Part shown: positions 1 through 14,259 of the stretch, one piece after another
Numbering within the stretch: position 1 is the first letter of the stretch
Layout: each line of letters opens with the position of its first letter
NCBI GenBank assembly: GCA_037039925.1
Contig: JAXRKP010000191.1
Span: forward strand, 95,001-159,000
DNA length: 64,000 bases
Direction: 5' to 3'
Source of the DNA: Doris montereyensis
Lineage: Eukaryota > Mollusca > Gastropoda > Nudibranchia > Dorididae
Program-made: the position numbers and the translations under genes
Notes under the pieces: generated by a model
The model's database searches: none
Told to the model about the DNA's origin: nothing
Seen by the model: the letters and a program-made list of their open reading frames with translations, nothing else

Positions 1-1185
<1,185 letters not shown>

Positions 1186-1229
1186 CATATGCAAGACTGA
1201 CTTGATAGATTTGACCAGCTTGTTTCCCA

Positions 1230-1512
1230 AGTGAGAGTGTTGATCTTGCAAGGACTTGATAGATTTGCAAGATGCAATACTGACTTGAGGCTTGATAGAT
1301 TTGCAAGATGCATACTGACTTGAGCTTGATAGACAAGATGCAATACTGAGGCTTGATAGATTCTAAGATGCAATACTGACATGAGGATTGATCGATTTGC
1401 AAGATGCAATACTGACATGAGGCTTGATAGATTTGCAAGATGCAATACTGACTAGAGGCTTGATAGCTTTGCGAGATGCAATACTGACTAGAGGCTTGAT
1501 AGGTACTTGCTT
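1230..1512. repeat. Minisatellite, unit about 37 bp
   Basis: About seven imperfect direct repeats built on GATAGATTTGCAAGATGCAA followed by TACTGACTTGAGGCTT-like sequence. The units vary in length and carry substitutions, so the array is old or has been mutating by slippage. Confidence 0.9.
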
Positions 1513-2484
1513 CTAACAACACTCATGTGCCCTGCTAGCTGTGACGTCACCGCTCGCAAGATGCAAGACTCAAATCTCGGAAGTCTTGAGGCATGCAATA
1601 CTCTAAAATAGTGTACTCGACACAACTCTAGTTATTATTTTGAAAAATGACAATGAAACAAAGGGGATGATAACATGGGGGAGAGGGGGGGGGGGGGGGA
1701 GGAGAGATGATGGGGGATGCCTTCCGAAACATTGTGCGCAACCTCATGGACTTCAACAATTCAAAGGATAAAAAAAAAAAGAAAAAGCAGACACTTACAG
1801 TCATCCATATCTGCGTTGCCATGCTCTAAGACGTTAGACTATTAGTGCTACAGTCTATAATAATGAAAATTTACGACTTTGGCCAACATACGTTTTAGCT
1901 CCTATTCGATAAGAATGTGTGGCTTGAATGATTTTAAGCTGATTGAACTCAGTATCATATCCACCAAAACCAAAAATGGTTTTTCCAATGTTAATTCAAT
2001 GTTATCATGCAGGTACGGTGATATAAAACAACAACAAAAACAAACCCAACATAAAACATACAAAGTAAACAAAGCGGGTGCATATATGTACTGCAGTGCA
2101 AAATGAGAACATGGAAGGAATTTATCCGGCTTTGATATCCCATAAAGATCAAAACACTTGACATTGGGAGACAGAGAAAAAAAAAGGGGGGGGAGTTTTA
2201 GGCTTCAGAGATTTTAATAGACTAAATGTTTTCATTTTTTTTCGTCTTTGTCTTATTTCTTTATTTGCAGGATTTAATATTTAAGATTGACTCATTGTAC
2301 ATGAATGAAAGCGTTTACTTCTAATCCTGATTTCGAGGTACAACCAACATTAGTCTACAAATACAAGAACTAATAATACAGATTATGTCCATTGCAAACT
2401 TTTATCAAACAAATCTCACTTTCTACTTATAATGTTGTTCTGGTATTAGCATCATACAAATTTTCACCCACTATGCTATGATGA
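1513..2484. other. Unannotated AT-rich spacer
   Basis: No conserved coding segment, RNA gene or repeat boundary recognised, apart from a G-run near 1685-1700 and short A and G tracts. Confidence 0.6.
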
Positions 2485-2772
2485 CGTGGCGTCGGTGGCC
2501 GAGCAGTTAGGTTGCTGGACTGGGGATCATGAGGTCCCGAGTTTGAATCCTAGCAAAGCCAGGTTCAATGTTGTGTTCCTTGAGAAAGACACTTAACATG
2601 CATTTCCCACTCTACCCAAGTGCAAATGGGTACAAGCACTAGCATGGGAGTAAAAACCTGCATCAGACTAGCATCCTGGCCAGGAGGTGATTACTGTCAC
2701 TTGTTTCGTTTCACGCTATAGAAACTGGGATAAGCTCCGGCTCTATAGGCCTTAAGGGCCTTGAAGGAACTT
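2485..2772 (+). mobile_element. tRNA-derived SINE (family A), full length
   Basis: The 5' head resembles a tRNA: an A-box-like GTGGCCGAGCAGTTAGG and a B-box-like GAGTTTGAATCC, as expected of an internal Pol III promoter. A conserved body follows, ending with TTGAAGGAACTT. The copy is bracketed by the perfect 13-bp direct repeat TATGCTATGATGA at 2472-2484 and 2773-2785, a target-site duplication showing LINE-assisted insertion. Related copies lie at 9012-9165 (-), 10298-10563 (+), 14770-15065 (+), 24283-24530 (+, divergent), 35622-35740 (-), 43826-44023 (+), 44225-44378 (-) and 58522-58776 (-). Confidence 0.9.
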
Positions 2773-3012
2773 TATGCTATGATGATGCCTTAATACATCA
2801 CAGATCTACTATGGCAAAACAATTAATGCTGTTTTTGCTTTAACACACTAAAGAAAAAAAAATAAATCTCGTCAAGATTGTATCTGAAGTGAAAAGGATG
2901 ACCATAACAAGATTTTCATTTGCTTTTGAATATATTTTTGTTTTGCTCCAGAATGTGGAAGTAAACAAAGCGCTTCTGTTTATCGCCAGTGACCCTTTTT
3001 ATATATATTATA

Positions 3013-3300
3013 TTGAATCCTAGAAATGAATGAAAGAAAGAAGAACAGAAAAATGCTCAAAAACATTTAATTCTAGATCTAGAACGAGAATTTATCCCAA
3101 TCCCTTATAGAGGATAATCCTCTACCACTATCCCTTACCCTAGCAACCTTTTAGTCTTACCCTCTCTTCCAGTGTCGTTAATGCCCTGAAGTGTTTTGAC
3201 CTCTGTGGGACACCGAGAAGCATGATTCCATGTCCTGATTTTGCGGTACATGCACCTACTTTGGTTTCTGTTTTAAAACTTTTGTAAAACAAGACAGAGC
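3013..3300. repeat. Dispersed repeat F, copy 1
   Basis: Shares ordered blocks with 14257-14670: ATCCTAGAAATGAATGAA, then AACATTTAATTCTAGATCT, then GAAGTGTTTTGACCTCTG, then CCATGTCCTGATTTTG. No coding capacity or terminal structure was seen. The rest of 2786-3955 has no recognised feature. Confidence 0.6.
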
Positions 3301-3960
3301 AGTCTTAAATAAATCCTAGACTAAGTTTAACTAACTAATAAAGCCAACATAAGTAGGGTTATCAAAAAAGTTATTGTGTAGCTTTGATTTTTAAAGACAA
3401 ATAATAACCAAAAAATGTGTAGACAAAGATTCAGTTAGATTATAAATACATCTACATCATGTAGTCCGTGAGTAACGCACACAAAATGTAAATATTGTAA
3501 TTTAATAGTAATACTTCATAGTTATTTAGTAATAAATAATAATTAGCACATCACCTGGCACGGTCCAACAACGATAACTTTTGCTTTCGACATTATTCCC
3601 TCAGCTGTATCTTATCTAGAGTGGAGCAACAGACAATAGGAATGCACCTAAAACATTCATTCAATAATCATACAGCAGGCAGCCACAAACAATTTGAATC
3701 GTTTGATGGAATTTTAAACAGCTCGGTAGATCAATATTTCTCTCCACACATTTCAAGTTTAGTTTACACTGGAGACGGTAACGGAATGTGAGGGTAGATA
3801 ACCTCTTCTATGAATAGACTATTTTAGACTTCACTTCAAACGAACTCTGCACAATAGCTGGAACCGAAAGTAGACGATATTTTGTTGACGTAAAACAGCT
3901 CTGACTGGTTTTTTGAGGTCGCCTGCACTAGATCTACTAGTGAACTAGATCTATTAGCCC

Positions 3961-4448
3961 GAGGTAGTACTTAGATCTAGATTCTAGATATTTCTCGTTT
4001 GTTGTCTGACAAAGGTTTATATTATGAAACGTCACGTGTTTGTTCTGTCTTTATTAGTGGATTTGTCACTTGTCATATTTCACCTTTGACTTCACTCCAC
4101 TGTGGCTCCTTCGTATTATTCACAGCTATTTAGATAGTTCACATTGCCATATCTCTTTGTTTACGTTATTTATCTTTTTTTAATTGTTAATAGATCTAGG
4201 TCTATAGTCATCTTCTTTGTCATACTACTATCGGGACATCTTCCTCGCTGTTCTTATCATCACTGTCTTTTTCTTTCTTTCTTCCTCCTTTTGTTTTTCT
4301 TCTGACATCACATTGTGTGATGCCTGAGGTAGTACTTAGATCTAGATTCTAGATATTTCTCGTTTGTTGTCTGATGAAGGGTTATACCTGAAATGTCACG
4401 TGTTTGTTCTGTCTTTATTAGTGGAGTTGTTACTTATTGTCATATTTC
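3961..4448 (+). mobile_element. Retrozyme-like element with two ribozyme-bearing direct repeats
   Basis: Two near-identical blocks of about 123 bp, at 3961-4083 and 4326-4448, flank a roughly 240-bp unique stretch, giving a repeat period of 365 bp. Each block begins GAGGTAGTACTTAGATCTAG and contains a hammerhead-like core (CTGACAA...GAAACGTC in copy 1, CTGATGA...GAAATGTC in copy 2). Penelope-like elements and animal retrozymes carry such type I hammerheads with a minimal helix III in direct repeats. There is no protein-coding capacity. The retrozyme identity is inferred from this architecture. Confidence 0.5.
4358..4410 (+). ncRNA. Hammerhead ribozyme-like motif, intact core
   Basis: Core CTGATGA at 4371-4377, a helix II candidate AGG/CCT closing a 6-nt loop (4378-4389), GAAA at 4390-4393, then a loopless helix III (A-U, U-G) and the cleavage triplet GTC ending at 4397. 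The next three bases, ACG, can pair with the bases just before CTGATGA (UGU) to start helix I. The distal part of helix I is not convincing. The copy at 4006-4035 has CTGACAA, losing a core G, and a broken helix II, so it is probably inactive. Confidence 0.45.
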
Positions 4449-4450
4449 GC

Positions 4451-5686
4451 CCTAGATCTAGTGGTAACTTTCGATTGTTCTGCACAGTTGGTGTTGCATA
4501 CGCAAATGTAAATCAACAATAGAGGCTAGCTCAAATTGCAGGCTTTAAGGTCAAACATCGCCGGAGAAATTATTAGGCCTATGATGAGTTCACGGGAGAA
4601 ACATATAAGTTCGGTTCTATAAGAATAAATCTATACTATATATATATAGAGACAGATCTAGATCTAATCTATGTAGAGCTAGCTTTTATCTTAGCTCTAG
4701 ATCCAGTTAAGTTAAATCTACATCACATCTTGAATAGCATCTTACTATACTGACATAATATAGAACTAGATCTAGATAATATAACCAGTCACTTGAAAAA
4801 ACATAGAGGCTTAATCCTTCATGAGAGCCAAATAGCAAGCTAAGCCATCGTGGTGTACCTGTTAATGCGAAACAAACAGACTAGAAATCTGTAGGTCTGG
4901 CATAATTAGAAGAGGTTGTAATCATCTATATGTTTTTTTCTCTTAGTTTATCATAACTGCACAGGTTTGGGGTTTTTCACCGTTTTTGTAAAAGGGTGTA
5001 ATTTAAATCATTTTATAAAGAGAGGTCTAAATATCTAGATGCCAAAATTAAAACACAAAGTTTTCTGATATAAAAATATATGAGGGATCAATAAATGGTG
5101 CAGAAAAGATTTATTTTATTTGACGAATTATTGGTTAACCCGGGCTGAAAATATAAGATTATGATGAGATATATTCTAGATTTATAATCTAACTATGTTA
5201 TCATTGATTAAAAATTTATGTCCGTATGGCAAGGTATTGATTACAAAAGAGAGTGCATGTAAATCTAGATTTAAGCCTAGACTTTTTATATAGTCTCATT
5301 TTCAGTATTTCATACTTTTACATCGTGCGACATCGTGAACATGTGTCAGTGATGCAATGAATGAGTAAATTCAGCCTTGAGTGTGCAGACACACTTTTCT
5401 GTAGTTTAGTAATGTGTGTGTTTTTTAAATGAAGCAACATATAATGATTTTTTTAATTGGAAGAGAAACAAAATGAACTTAATAATTACTAAGTAATAAT
5501 GGACTCAAATCTTGATTGAGAGCAGGTGTGGGAAAGTAACATACGTTGTCATATTAATAAAGTGTGCAGGTTTGACTACAGTTTGTCTATAGGCTGTCGC
5601 AACTTAAAAAAAATATTACATTAGATATAATGTAGTGTTGCTGTTTGATCATTTATTTTTTACATCCCAAACAAAGAACTTCGAGA
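4451..5686. other. AT-rich 5' flank of ABHD11
   Basis: No coding exon recognised. It contains many AGATCT/CTAGAT palindromic motifs (for example 4650-4700 and 4765-4780). The ABHD11 promoter presumably lies near the 3' end of this stretch, but no clear core element was identified. Confidence 0.4.
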
Positions 5687-8600
5687 ATGATGGGTATGAG
5701 ACTGAAATCATTTTGCTGCCAAACATTTGTTGGAGCGTGTTCACGAAAGCTGGTCGCCAATGACTTCCCAAGACAGTCAACATGTACTTTATTGCTCAAA
5801 AGGCAGGCTTCATCGACCTCTTCGTTCACATCATTAGACTCAAGGTAAAACAGTGTTCTTGTCAAAGTAAACTTTTTGTCTGATCAGCGGGCGGTTGACG
5901 GGCTCTGCTGGTAGGTCCTACTTCTTTCCTTTCCTTCTTTCACTTATCTTCCATCTTGCTGTTTCCTCTTAATTCACCCTGAGATCACCGCAATGGTGGA
6001 CGGGGTGAATTTCAAAGAAACAAACAAAGAAATTGAATGATCAAGTCAGTTCTGTTGCTAGTACAGAATGAATATTTTCCAAAAGTAAATGTATACATAT
6101 ATATAAAGATGAATGTACTTTTCGTTTTTACTATGGTGATAGATTTTTCCATTGTCATTGATTTTATCTTTATAGGTTCAGTGGTACTGAACTGCTACTT
6201 TTAGAACCTTGTAAAGTGTTTAATTTAGCTTGAAATTGAAAAAATTATTTTATTGAATTACAAACCGTGGGGACAATGAGAAAAAAGAGAGAGACAGACA
6301 ATACCAAGCATGAGAGAGAAAGAAACAGACAAACATACAGGGACTGAGACACATGAAGAGAGAGGGCGAGAAGGAGGGGTAAGGGCAGAATGGACCAATA
6401 TCTTTGCAAGAATTACCACATTAGCCTCTGATGGCTCCTCATTATATGTGTGGATTTGACAAAAGCTATCGTAGGGTGATAGGGGTTCAAACCCAGAGAA
6501 CAGGGAAAATGTGAGCTTATGTCGATTGTTATGAAAATTTGAAGCTCTTTGCATTTTTTTTTTAAAACAATCTTTTATGAACACTCTGATGAAATATTTT
6601 ACCTTGAAAGTGCCTAAAAATGTGTTTAAAAGGTAATTTTTAGCACATAGCTGGAAACTTTCTTTAAAGCAAAAGAAAAACTTTGGATTCAATTTTCTCA
6701 AAAGGAGGTGTCCTGCCTTCTCTTGAAATTCATTTTAAAAAACAGTAATCATAACTTTGTCAAAATTTGACTAATTTTCACTCAATAGAGTTTAAAACGC
6801 TCAGAACACATTGTACTATCAGTTTATGCAAATAAACAAATTTTGAAAATGTTCACCTTGTGATAGGGTTTGTCAGATCCACACACATATGTACTACAGT
6901 GGTTGTCACCTAAATGCCTGGTGTTTGAGAAGCAGAGAAAATGGGCATTTATGTGGAAATCGATCAGGGCAAAAAATTGAGGGTGATCAGTGGACAAACA
7001 AGGATAAAGATTCACAACCAGGTCGTTTGTTTTAGAAAAGTCCGCAGCTTTACGAAAAAAAATTGAATGCAAGAAATAAGGACACCTGGAAACTATTAAA
7101 TTCTTTAACACTAATACTTAGATGATGAGCATGCGGGGGCGGATTGACTATTGCTCGCCACGAAGGCCTGAAGGCACAATGAATACGGCCAAATCGAGAC
7201 AGGGGATGGGGAGCAATAATACTGTTCACACGCGATGTGTGCCCAGTCAATTAAGAACGGCATGTTATTTCGTGCAACTTATGACATCAAGGGAAGAGCC
7301 TTGGGTGTAGTCTGGAAGACTGTTCAATTTTAATTGCCTAGTGACTAACTGGTGATCCAATAGGACAAAGGCTGTGGGGTACAGTGGATGGAGTTAAGAG
7401 AGAAGACTGGGGTCATCTTTTATTACATTACATTGGATAGGTATTTGCAGGGTGGTTACAATGCATAGCATAAATTAGCCATATGTATAATAAAAGATAT
7501 TTTTAAAAATCAATTACCTACATACTGTACGGTAATTTGGAGACAATTATACCTGTAGTTGCTGTTGAGGCTTGGCGTCTTGGTTTTGAAACAGGCATTT
7601 AGAGATAAAAATCAGTTTCACTGAGATCGCGGGCATTTAGGAGAAACAGGCATTTAGGTGGTAGCTACTGTACAGTGTAATTTTATCTTAATGCAGCCTT
7701 TCAGCTGTTCAATTTCTCTTCGATTAAAAGAAACAATTTTTTATATCTGTACAGTGATATTGAATTAGCCTACACAACCTATCCGCAAGATATGGAAACT
7801 TTAGATGCTTCCAAAAGGCCTTTAATTTTTCTCCATGGTTTATTTGGGGCCAAGGGAAATTTGCACAGCGTCTCAAAACATCTTGCAAGTGATGGTAGAA
7901 AGGTGAGATGCAATGTCTTTTGTCAAGTTTTTTATTTGATTTACCCACATCCACTACAGCTAAGATGATCTCAGGGTTTTTGATAGGATATTTTTTGGTA
8001 TGATTTTGTCAAGACTGCCTAGTCAACAGTTAAGGGATCTTTAATGTGGCCAGAGTGTTGTGATCTGCACATGGGACCTACTTTCTATTGTCCGTCTCCA
8101 ATGAGATTAGGTGTCGATCCACCTATCTGGACCAGGGAGAGGGGGTCGATTTTACTTGAAAAAACATGTGAAAATTTTTCAACCAATGGCAGGGCATGAA
8201 CCCATGACCTTTGATGTGAGAATGAGAGGCCGACACCTTGTCTCTGGACTACTGAGTCGCCATTTTCTAAAGCCACAGTGTCTTACATTAGTAGCTTTCT
8301 ATTGCTATTGTTGCTGTGGTTGAAGAGATAAATGGGGTGAAGAAAGACAGAGATTGGACAATTGTTTATTAAATTCTTTATGGATTTATATTTCAACAAA
8401 AAAAGAAAGATATAGAATCTATATAAATATATGTTTATAATATAATTCTAGGTTTAAAATAACTCCCAAGCATGTCAAAGAAAGGTGTGTTGTTTTTGGT
8501 ATTCTGTATTGAAACACTTGATTTGTCTTGAAAAGAAAGGTGTGTTGTTTTGGTATTCTCTTTTGAAACACTTCATTTGTCTTGGAAAGAAAGGCGTGTT

Positions 8601-9261
8601 GTTTTCAATACTTTGTATTAAAATACTTGATTTGCCTAGGAAAGAAAGGTGTGTTGTTTTCAGCATGCTGTTTTGAAACAAGTGATTTGTCATTGATTAA
8701 ACAATATTAAAGCCCCATAGACACGAGGACGAGACAAAATACAAGGAATAGACAGAAAAAACTCTTGGTCACCACGGGAATTGAACCCATCGCCTCATCA
8801 TGAAAAAGAAAGCGCACTACAAACCAAGAAAACTACGCTCCTTGTTCTTGAGTCTTTACACTTACAGTCTATCTATGTTTGATTTGTCATTGATCTTTGT
8901 GTACAGGGTCAATGTAATGAATTTAGGTCAGAAAGAGAAAGAAAAAAAACCGTAACCCAGTATGAATTGTAAATTTAATTTTACTTCTTACCTGGTCATG
9001 TGTATGTAAGTGAAGTTCCTTCAAGGCTGTCACGGCTCATGGAGTCGAAACTTATCCCGATGTTTATAGCCTGAAGCGGAGCAGGTGATAGTACATTCTC
9101 CTGGGCAGGACCCTGGTCCGTCTCAGGTTTTACTCCTTAACTGATGCTGGTACCCACTTTCATTGAGTTGTCACATTTGTGTGAACAAGTAATGTACCCA
9201 GAGCTCTATACATGAGATGTTTGTGCAATATAAATGTGCATTGTTAGTATTATTAGTATCA

Positions 9262-9324
<63 letters not shown>

Positions 9325-12300
9325 GAGGATTGTGATGATAGTTTTTAAAATTTACATTCACTTCTGAATTGAGAAAAAAAAAGTTCAATGTTCAATATAT
9401 CGTTTTTTTTTCTCTGAACCAGATTGTTACTTTTGATGCTCAGTAACCATGGTGACAGCGGGCATGATGACAAAATGGACTATGGCTGTATGAGCAATGA
9501 CCTTCAAGATCTGACTGAAGAGCTGCAATTGGGTCAACCGGTTGTTATGGGTCACAGCATGGGAGGGAAAACGGCAATGCTTAGCGCTCTGACAAAGGTG
9601 TTCCGAGTGGGATTGTGTCCCTTTAACCTCATCCTTATCTCCCCTTATCATGTCTCTCTTTGTTCTCCTTTTAACTACAGGTATATACCTGTTCAGCTTC
9701 AGCGATAGTGAAACCAGGATACGCTCTAGCTCCATGGGCTGCTGCTGCTACTATTACTACTACTATCACTTCTACTAGTTATTTTTATATCTATGTAAAT
9801 ATATCTGTACATCTCAAACTTTGACCGCTCTTAACTCAGGAACCACAAACTCCATGTTTCGCTTGTAGATTTAAAATAGCTTGCTTTAGGTTCCTAGCAA
9901 ATAAACTCTTGGATCAAATCAGCATTTTAATTGATTGGAAAAAATTGTGTTGCCTGCGATCCACAATACTTTTTTTATTGTTACTAGATCTACTTTCTAG
10001 ATTTCCGTTCATTACAATAAAAAGCCCATGTAACGTTAGTATCGAGTCTTAATTTGATCTAATAATCATATTTGACATCACCCGTAAACCAATACAGTGG
10101 TTTCTGAGTTCAATGCAATCAAGAGACCCAGCTTTATAATAAAGAGAAATCATAATCCAACATTATTTAAGGGCATGATTGTTGATAATGATAAAAATAA
10201 TGGTAATATTAATATAAATGATAATAATACTACCACTACTACTAATAATATGATAACTTATAATTACTGTTTTTATTCATTATAATTTATTATTACTGTG
10301 ACGTCGGTGGCTAGACTGCTGGACTTAGGATCATGAGGTCTTGGGTTCGAATCAAAACAAAGCTGGGTCCGGCGTTGTGTTTCTTGGAAAGACCCTTATC
10401 ACGCATTTTCCCTCAACCCAGGTACAAAGGTGCAAGGACTAGCTTGGAAGTAAAAACCTGCGTCGGACTAGCGGCATGTCCAGGAAATGATTATTATCAC
10501 CTGTTCCGTTTCACGCTATAGAAACCGGGATACGCTGTGGATTGGCCTTGGAGGAACTTAACTTACTGTTGTTATTAATGTTATTCTTATTGTTCTCCTG
10601 TTTCTTCTTCTTCTCCTTATTTTTGTTATTAGAATAGACTTTTTCAAATTATTATTACTATCAATACAGTAGTTAATGCCTAAATGCACAGTCCTCCTAA
10701 ATGCTTACAATTTCAGTGAAAACAATTTTTTGTCTATCCGTTTCAAAACCAAACTCTCAACGACAACTGCAGGTATAATCTTCTTCGAATTATCATAAAG
10801 TATGTTCGTAATTGATTTTTTAAAAATTAGTCTTTTCATGTAATCTCGTTGCTGATATGGCTGACTTTTATGTCCATCAACAATTTGCTATGCATTGTAA
10901 CCACCCTACATATACCTATCCAATGTAATGCAATAAAAGATGAGCAGTCTCTTCTTCTTAACTCCAGCCGCAGTACCCCACAGCCTTTGTTCCATTGGAT
11001 CACTGGTTTGTCACTAGGCAATTAGAGTTGAACAGTCTTCCCGACTCCGCCCATGACTCTTCCCTTGTTGTCATAAGTTGCACGAAATTATCTAGCGTTT
11101 TTAATCGACTAGACATGTATCGTGTGTGAACAGTTTTATTGCTGCCCTGTCCCCCATCTCACATTGGCCGTATCCCTTATGCCTTCGGGTCTTGGTAGCG
11201 AGCAATGGTCAACCCACCCAACTGCTCATCACCTAAGTGTTGAAACACTTAATGGTTTCCAGGTGTCCCTATATCTCGCATTCAATTTTATGTAAAATTG
11301 AGGACTCTTCTAAATCAAACGATGTGAATAACGATTTGTATTTGCATTTTTTTTTCAGCCAGACAGCTTATCTTCACTGATTGTGTCCGATGTTACTCCA
11401 AATCGAGGTCCAGTCAACGAGAGCAATGATCTCAAGAAGTTTGCAGAAGCGATGAAAGCGACACAACTCCCTCAAGACGCTGGTCTAAGTCAGGCCAGAA
11501 AATCTGCCCAAGTTCAGCTGGCCAGTACTGTCTCGGTTAGTTCCTTTTCTCTTTTTCTTAAAAAGAAATAAAATCTGTGTGGGGAGGTAAAACTCAAGTT
11601 AACTCACTTTTAATCCAGCAAGATCATTTACTTTTTGTGTTCAATGTCAGTGTTAGGTTGTTTTTATTATTACTATTAATATTTAATATTCTTCTTTTTG
11701 TTGTCGTTGTTGTTGTCCTTTTTCTGCTTCTTCTTTTTCCTCTTCATCTTCTACTTCTGGTTTTTCTTTTTTCTCCTACTTTATATGACTAATGTATTCC
11801 TGTTCATAAAACCTAAAAAGAAATTAAAAATTGTTACACAACATCAATGACTTTACGAGCAAGAAACTGAATAAAAATGGAAACGGAAGACTAGAGACAG
11901 AGAGCTCTAAAAACCTTAGAATTAAAAAGAATGCGAATTCAGATTAATTTGCAACTTACTTCTAGAGCTAGAAAACTGAAACGTCAACAGAGCTATAACG
12001 TCAGGAAGGCTGGCCAGTTAGTGTTTGTTATGCCTGGTAAAGTTCTCTTTAATTCAATAAAACCTTTCATTTCATTAAAAAAATAAATGTGTTTGGTCCA
12101 TACAATGACTTAACAAGAATCTGTTGTGATCGTGTTTTTGTCTTAAAGTGGGTTGTTGTTTTGCTGTTAAATTTAGCTAAGCTGATGTTATAGTGGCCGT
12201 GTTGATGTTATAAGGGAAACTTGGGACATTCCATCCATGGCGTCAACCAATCAAAATGCTCAGTTTATAAAAATAGGTCACATTTATTACAAGATTGGCT

Positions 12301-14163
12301 ACTTTTTTAGATATCTTCCAACGCCTTAGGATGATTTATTGATACAAATGACCACTTCTGGTTGTCCTTAGGTAGCTGAGTTGACGTCACACCACTCTAG
12401 TTGATAACATGTAATTATCCATCGCATTGTCATTTCCAACTGAGTTATTGTCATCACAATCATTTATAATCCGGTCAAACTCTGCGTCATTCACCTCTTC
12501 ATCACTGTCCTCGATGTCAGAGTTCATCCATCCAGCACTTCATCTTGTGTAAGAGCTCATTTTCAGGACGTTTTTCATCAAATTTAGCGCCACTTGAGTG
12601 CTAATGGCAACACAAGATGTAAAAATAAAACTTAAAAACAGAATAGAAGTTTGAAAACGTAGATAAGGTTAATGAAAAGTGGACTGGCTCTTATGTATAC
12701 TTGTCGATGGTCATATAGGTGTTAGTAGAAATGTTTTCTTTACAAACATGCATGGGCTTTTGAAAGCAATGCATTCTGTTTGATTATTTAATAATTATAA
12801 AAGTAATCGACATGAATCGGATGTCTGAATAAAGCTCATGACGTCTTCTATCGGATTGTGTGAACGCAGATTGGTAACAGCATTTACAGGGAGGTAAAGT
12901 CTATGACACATTTGCATCATGTACATCCTTCATTCTCTGAAGCTACAGAAAATAGTTTTGCCTTGCCTCTGTTAACCGCAAGGCTTAAAGGAGCCCTTCC
13001 TTTACTGGCCTTCATTTAGATCCTCAATCTGCAGAGACTAAAGGGATCCAGAGTAGGCAGGGTGCTTGCATTATACAAGTTGAATGTCTAGCTTTCAAGC
13101 TGAAATCAATGTTCCCTCTAATATTTTTTAGTCTGTGCGCACACATGTTTTGGTGCTGTGCAAAGTCTGATGACAAAATCTAATTATATGCACTCAGTGT
13201 GCATGACAATGAATGTGAGACAAGAAAAGTTTTTATTATGCCTGTGTGCACCTTTTCTCCCTGCTGTGTGCGCACACACGTGCACAGCTTAATAATAATA
13301 ATAGCAATAAAATAGACATTTATAAAACGCATATATATCTCGTTCGAGACACTGATTGAGACATAATAATCTAAATTTTCTATGCTTTCCATTCAAAACA
13401 AAGTGAAAAACTTTCTTCAATGTACTATAAAGCTGACTAAGAAGAATTGTTGTAATTTGTTTATAAAAACCGGCCTGAAATTGAATTTAATTTCAATGTT
13501 CCGTATGCTCTTTTCCGAATTAGAATCGAAGCATCCTCTCTTTTCTACTGACCAACATTAGGGAATATCCAGGTGGGAAGATAAAATGGAGGATCAATCT
13601 GGACGCAATACTCGAAAACTTTGGTGACCTGTCCTCATTTCAGGACATGACTGGCACTTCCTTTTCAAAGCCAACATTGTTTGTATTTGGAGCTGATTCT
13701 TACCATTACAGGTAAGTTTTTCTTTTTCTTTTATATTTGCTCTCTTGTTGGGAGTGTATTGCTGCCCCTTTCCACAGATTTTTATTTGATTTTTTCTTTA
13801 AATAAATAGATTTGTCATCATTTCTGCCAGCTGTTGTTCGTTTCTGATGATAGCTATCCCCTTTTAATTTTCATCATCGTTGTGTTACTACATCTATTCT
13901 GTCTTGTTTTTTATTTTTTTATTTTCTAACATGGAAGATTATCATCCACTGTGCATAGTTTATCTTGTTAAGTTTAAAATAATCAATGAAATATAATTTG
14001 TAATGTAGCCGTTAAAGGCCCCCTTGAGGATGAAGATGAAATGAATACAAGGGGTGGACCAAAAACAAGGCTGATTGCGGACGTAAGCGCTTCTGTATAC
14101 CACGAGTGAATCTTTTTAAAAAGTATTCTGTCGTACGATGGAAGTGGGCGCTATAGAAATGAA

Positions 14164-14259
<96 letters not shown>

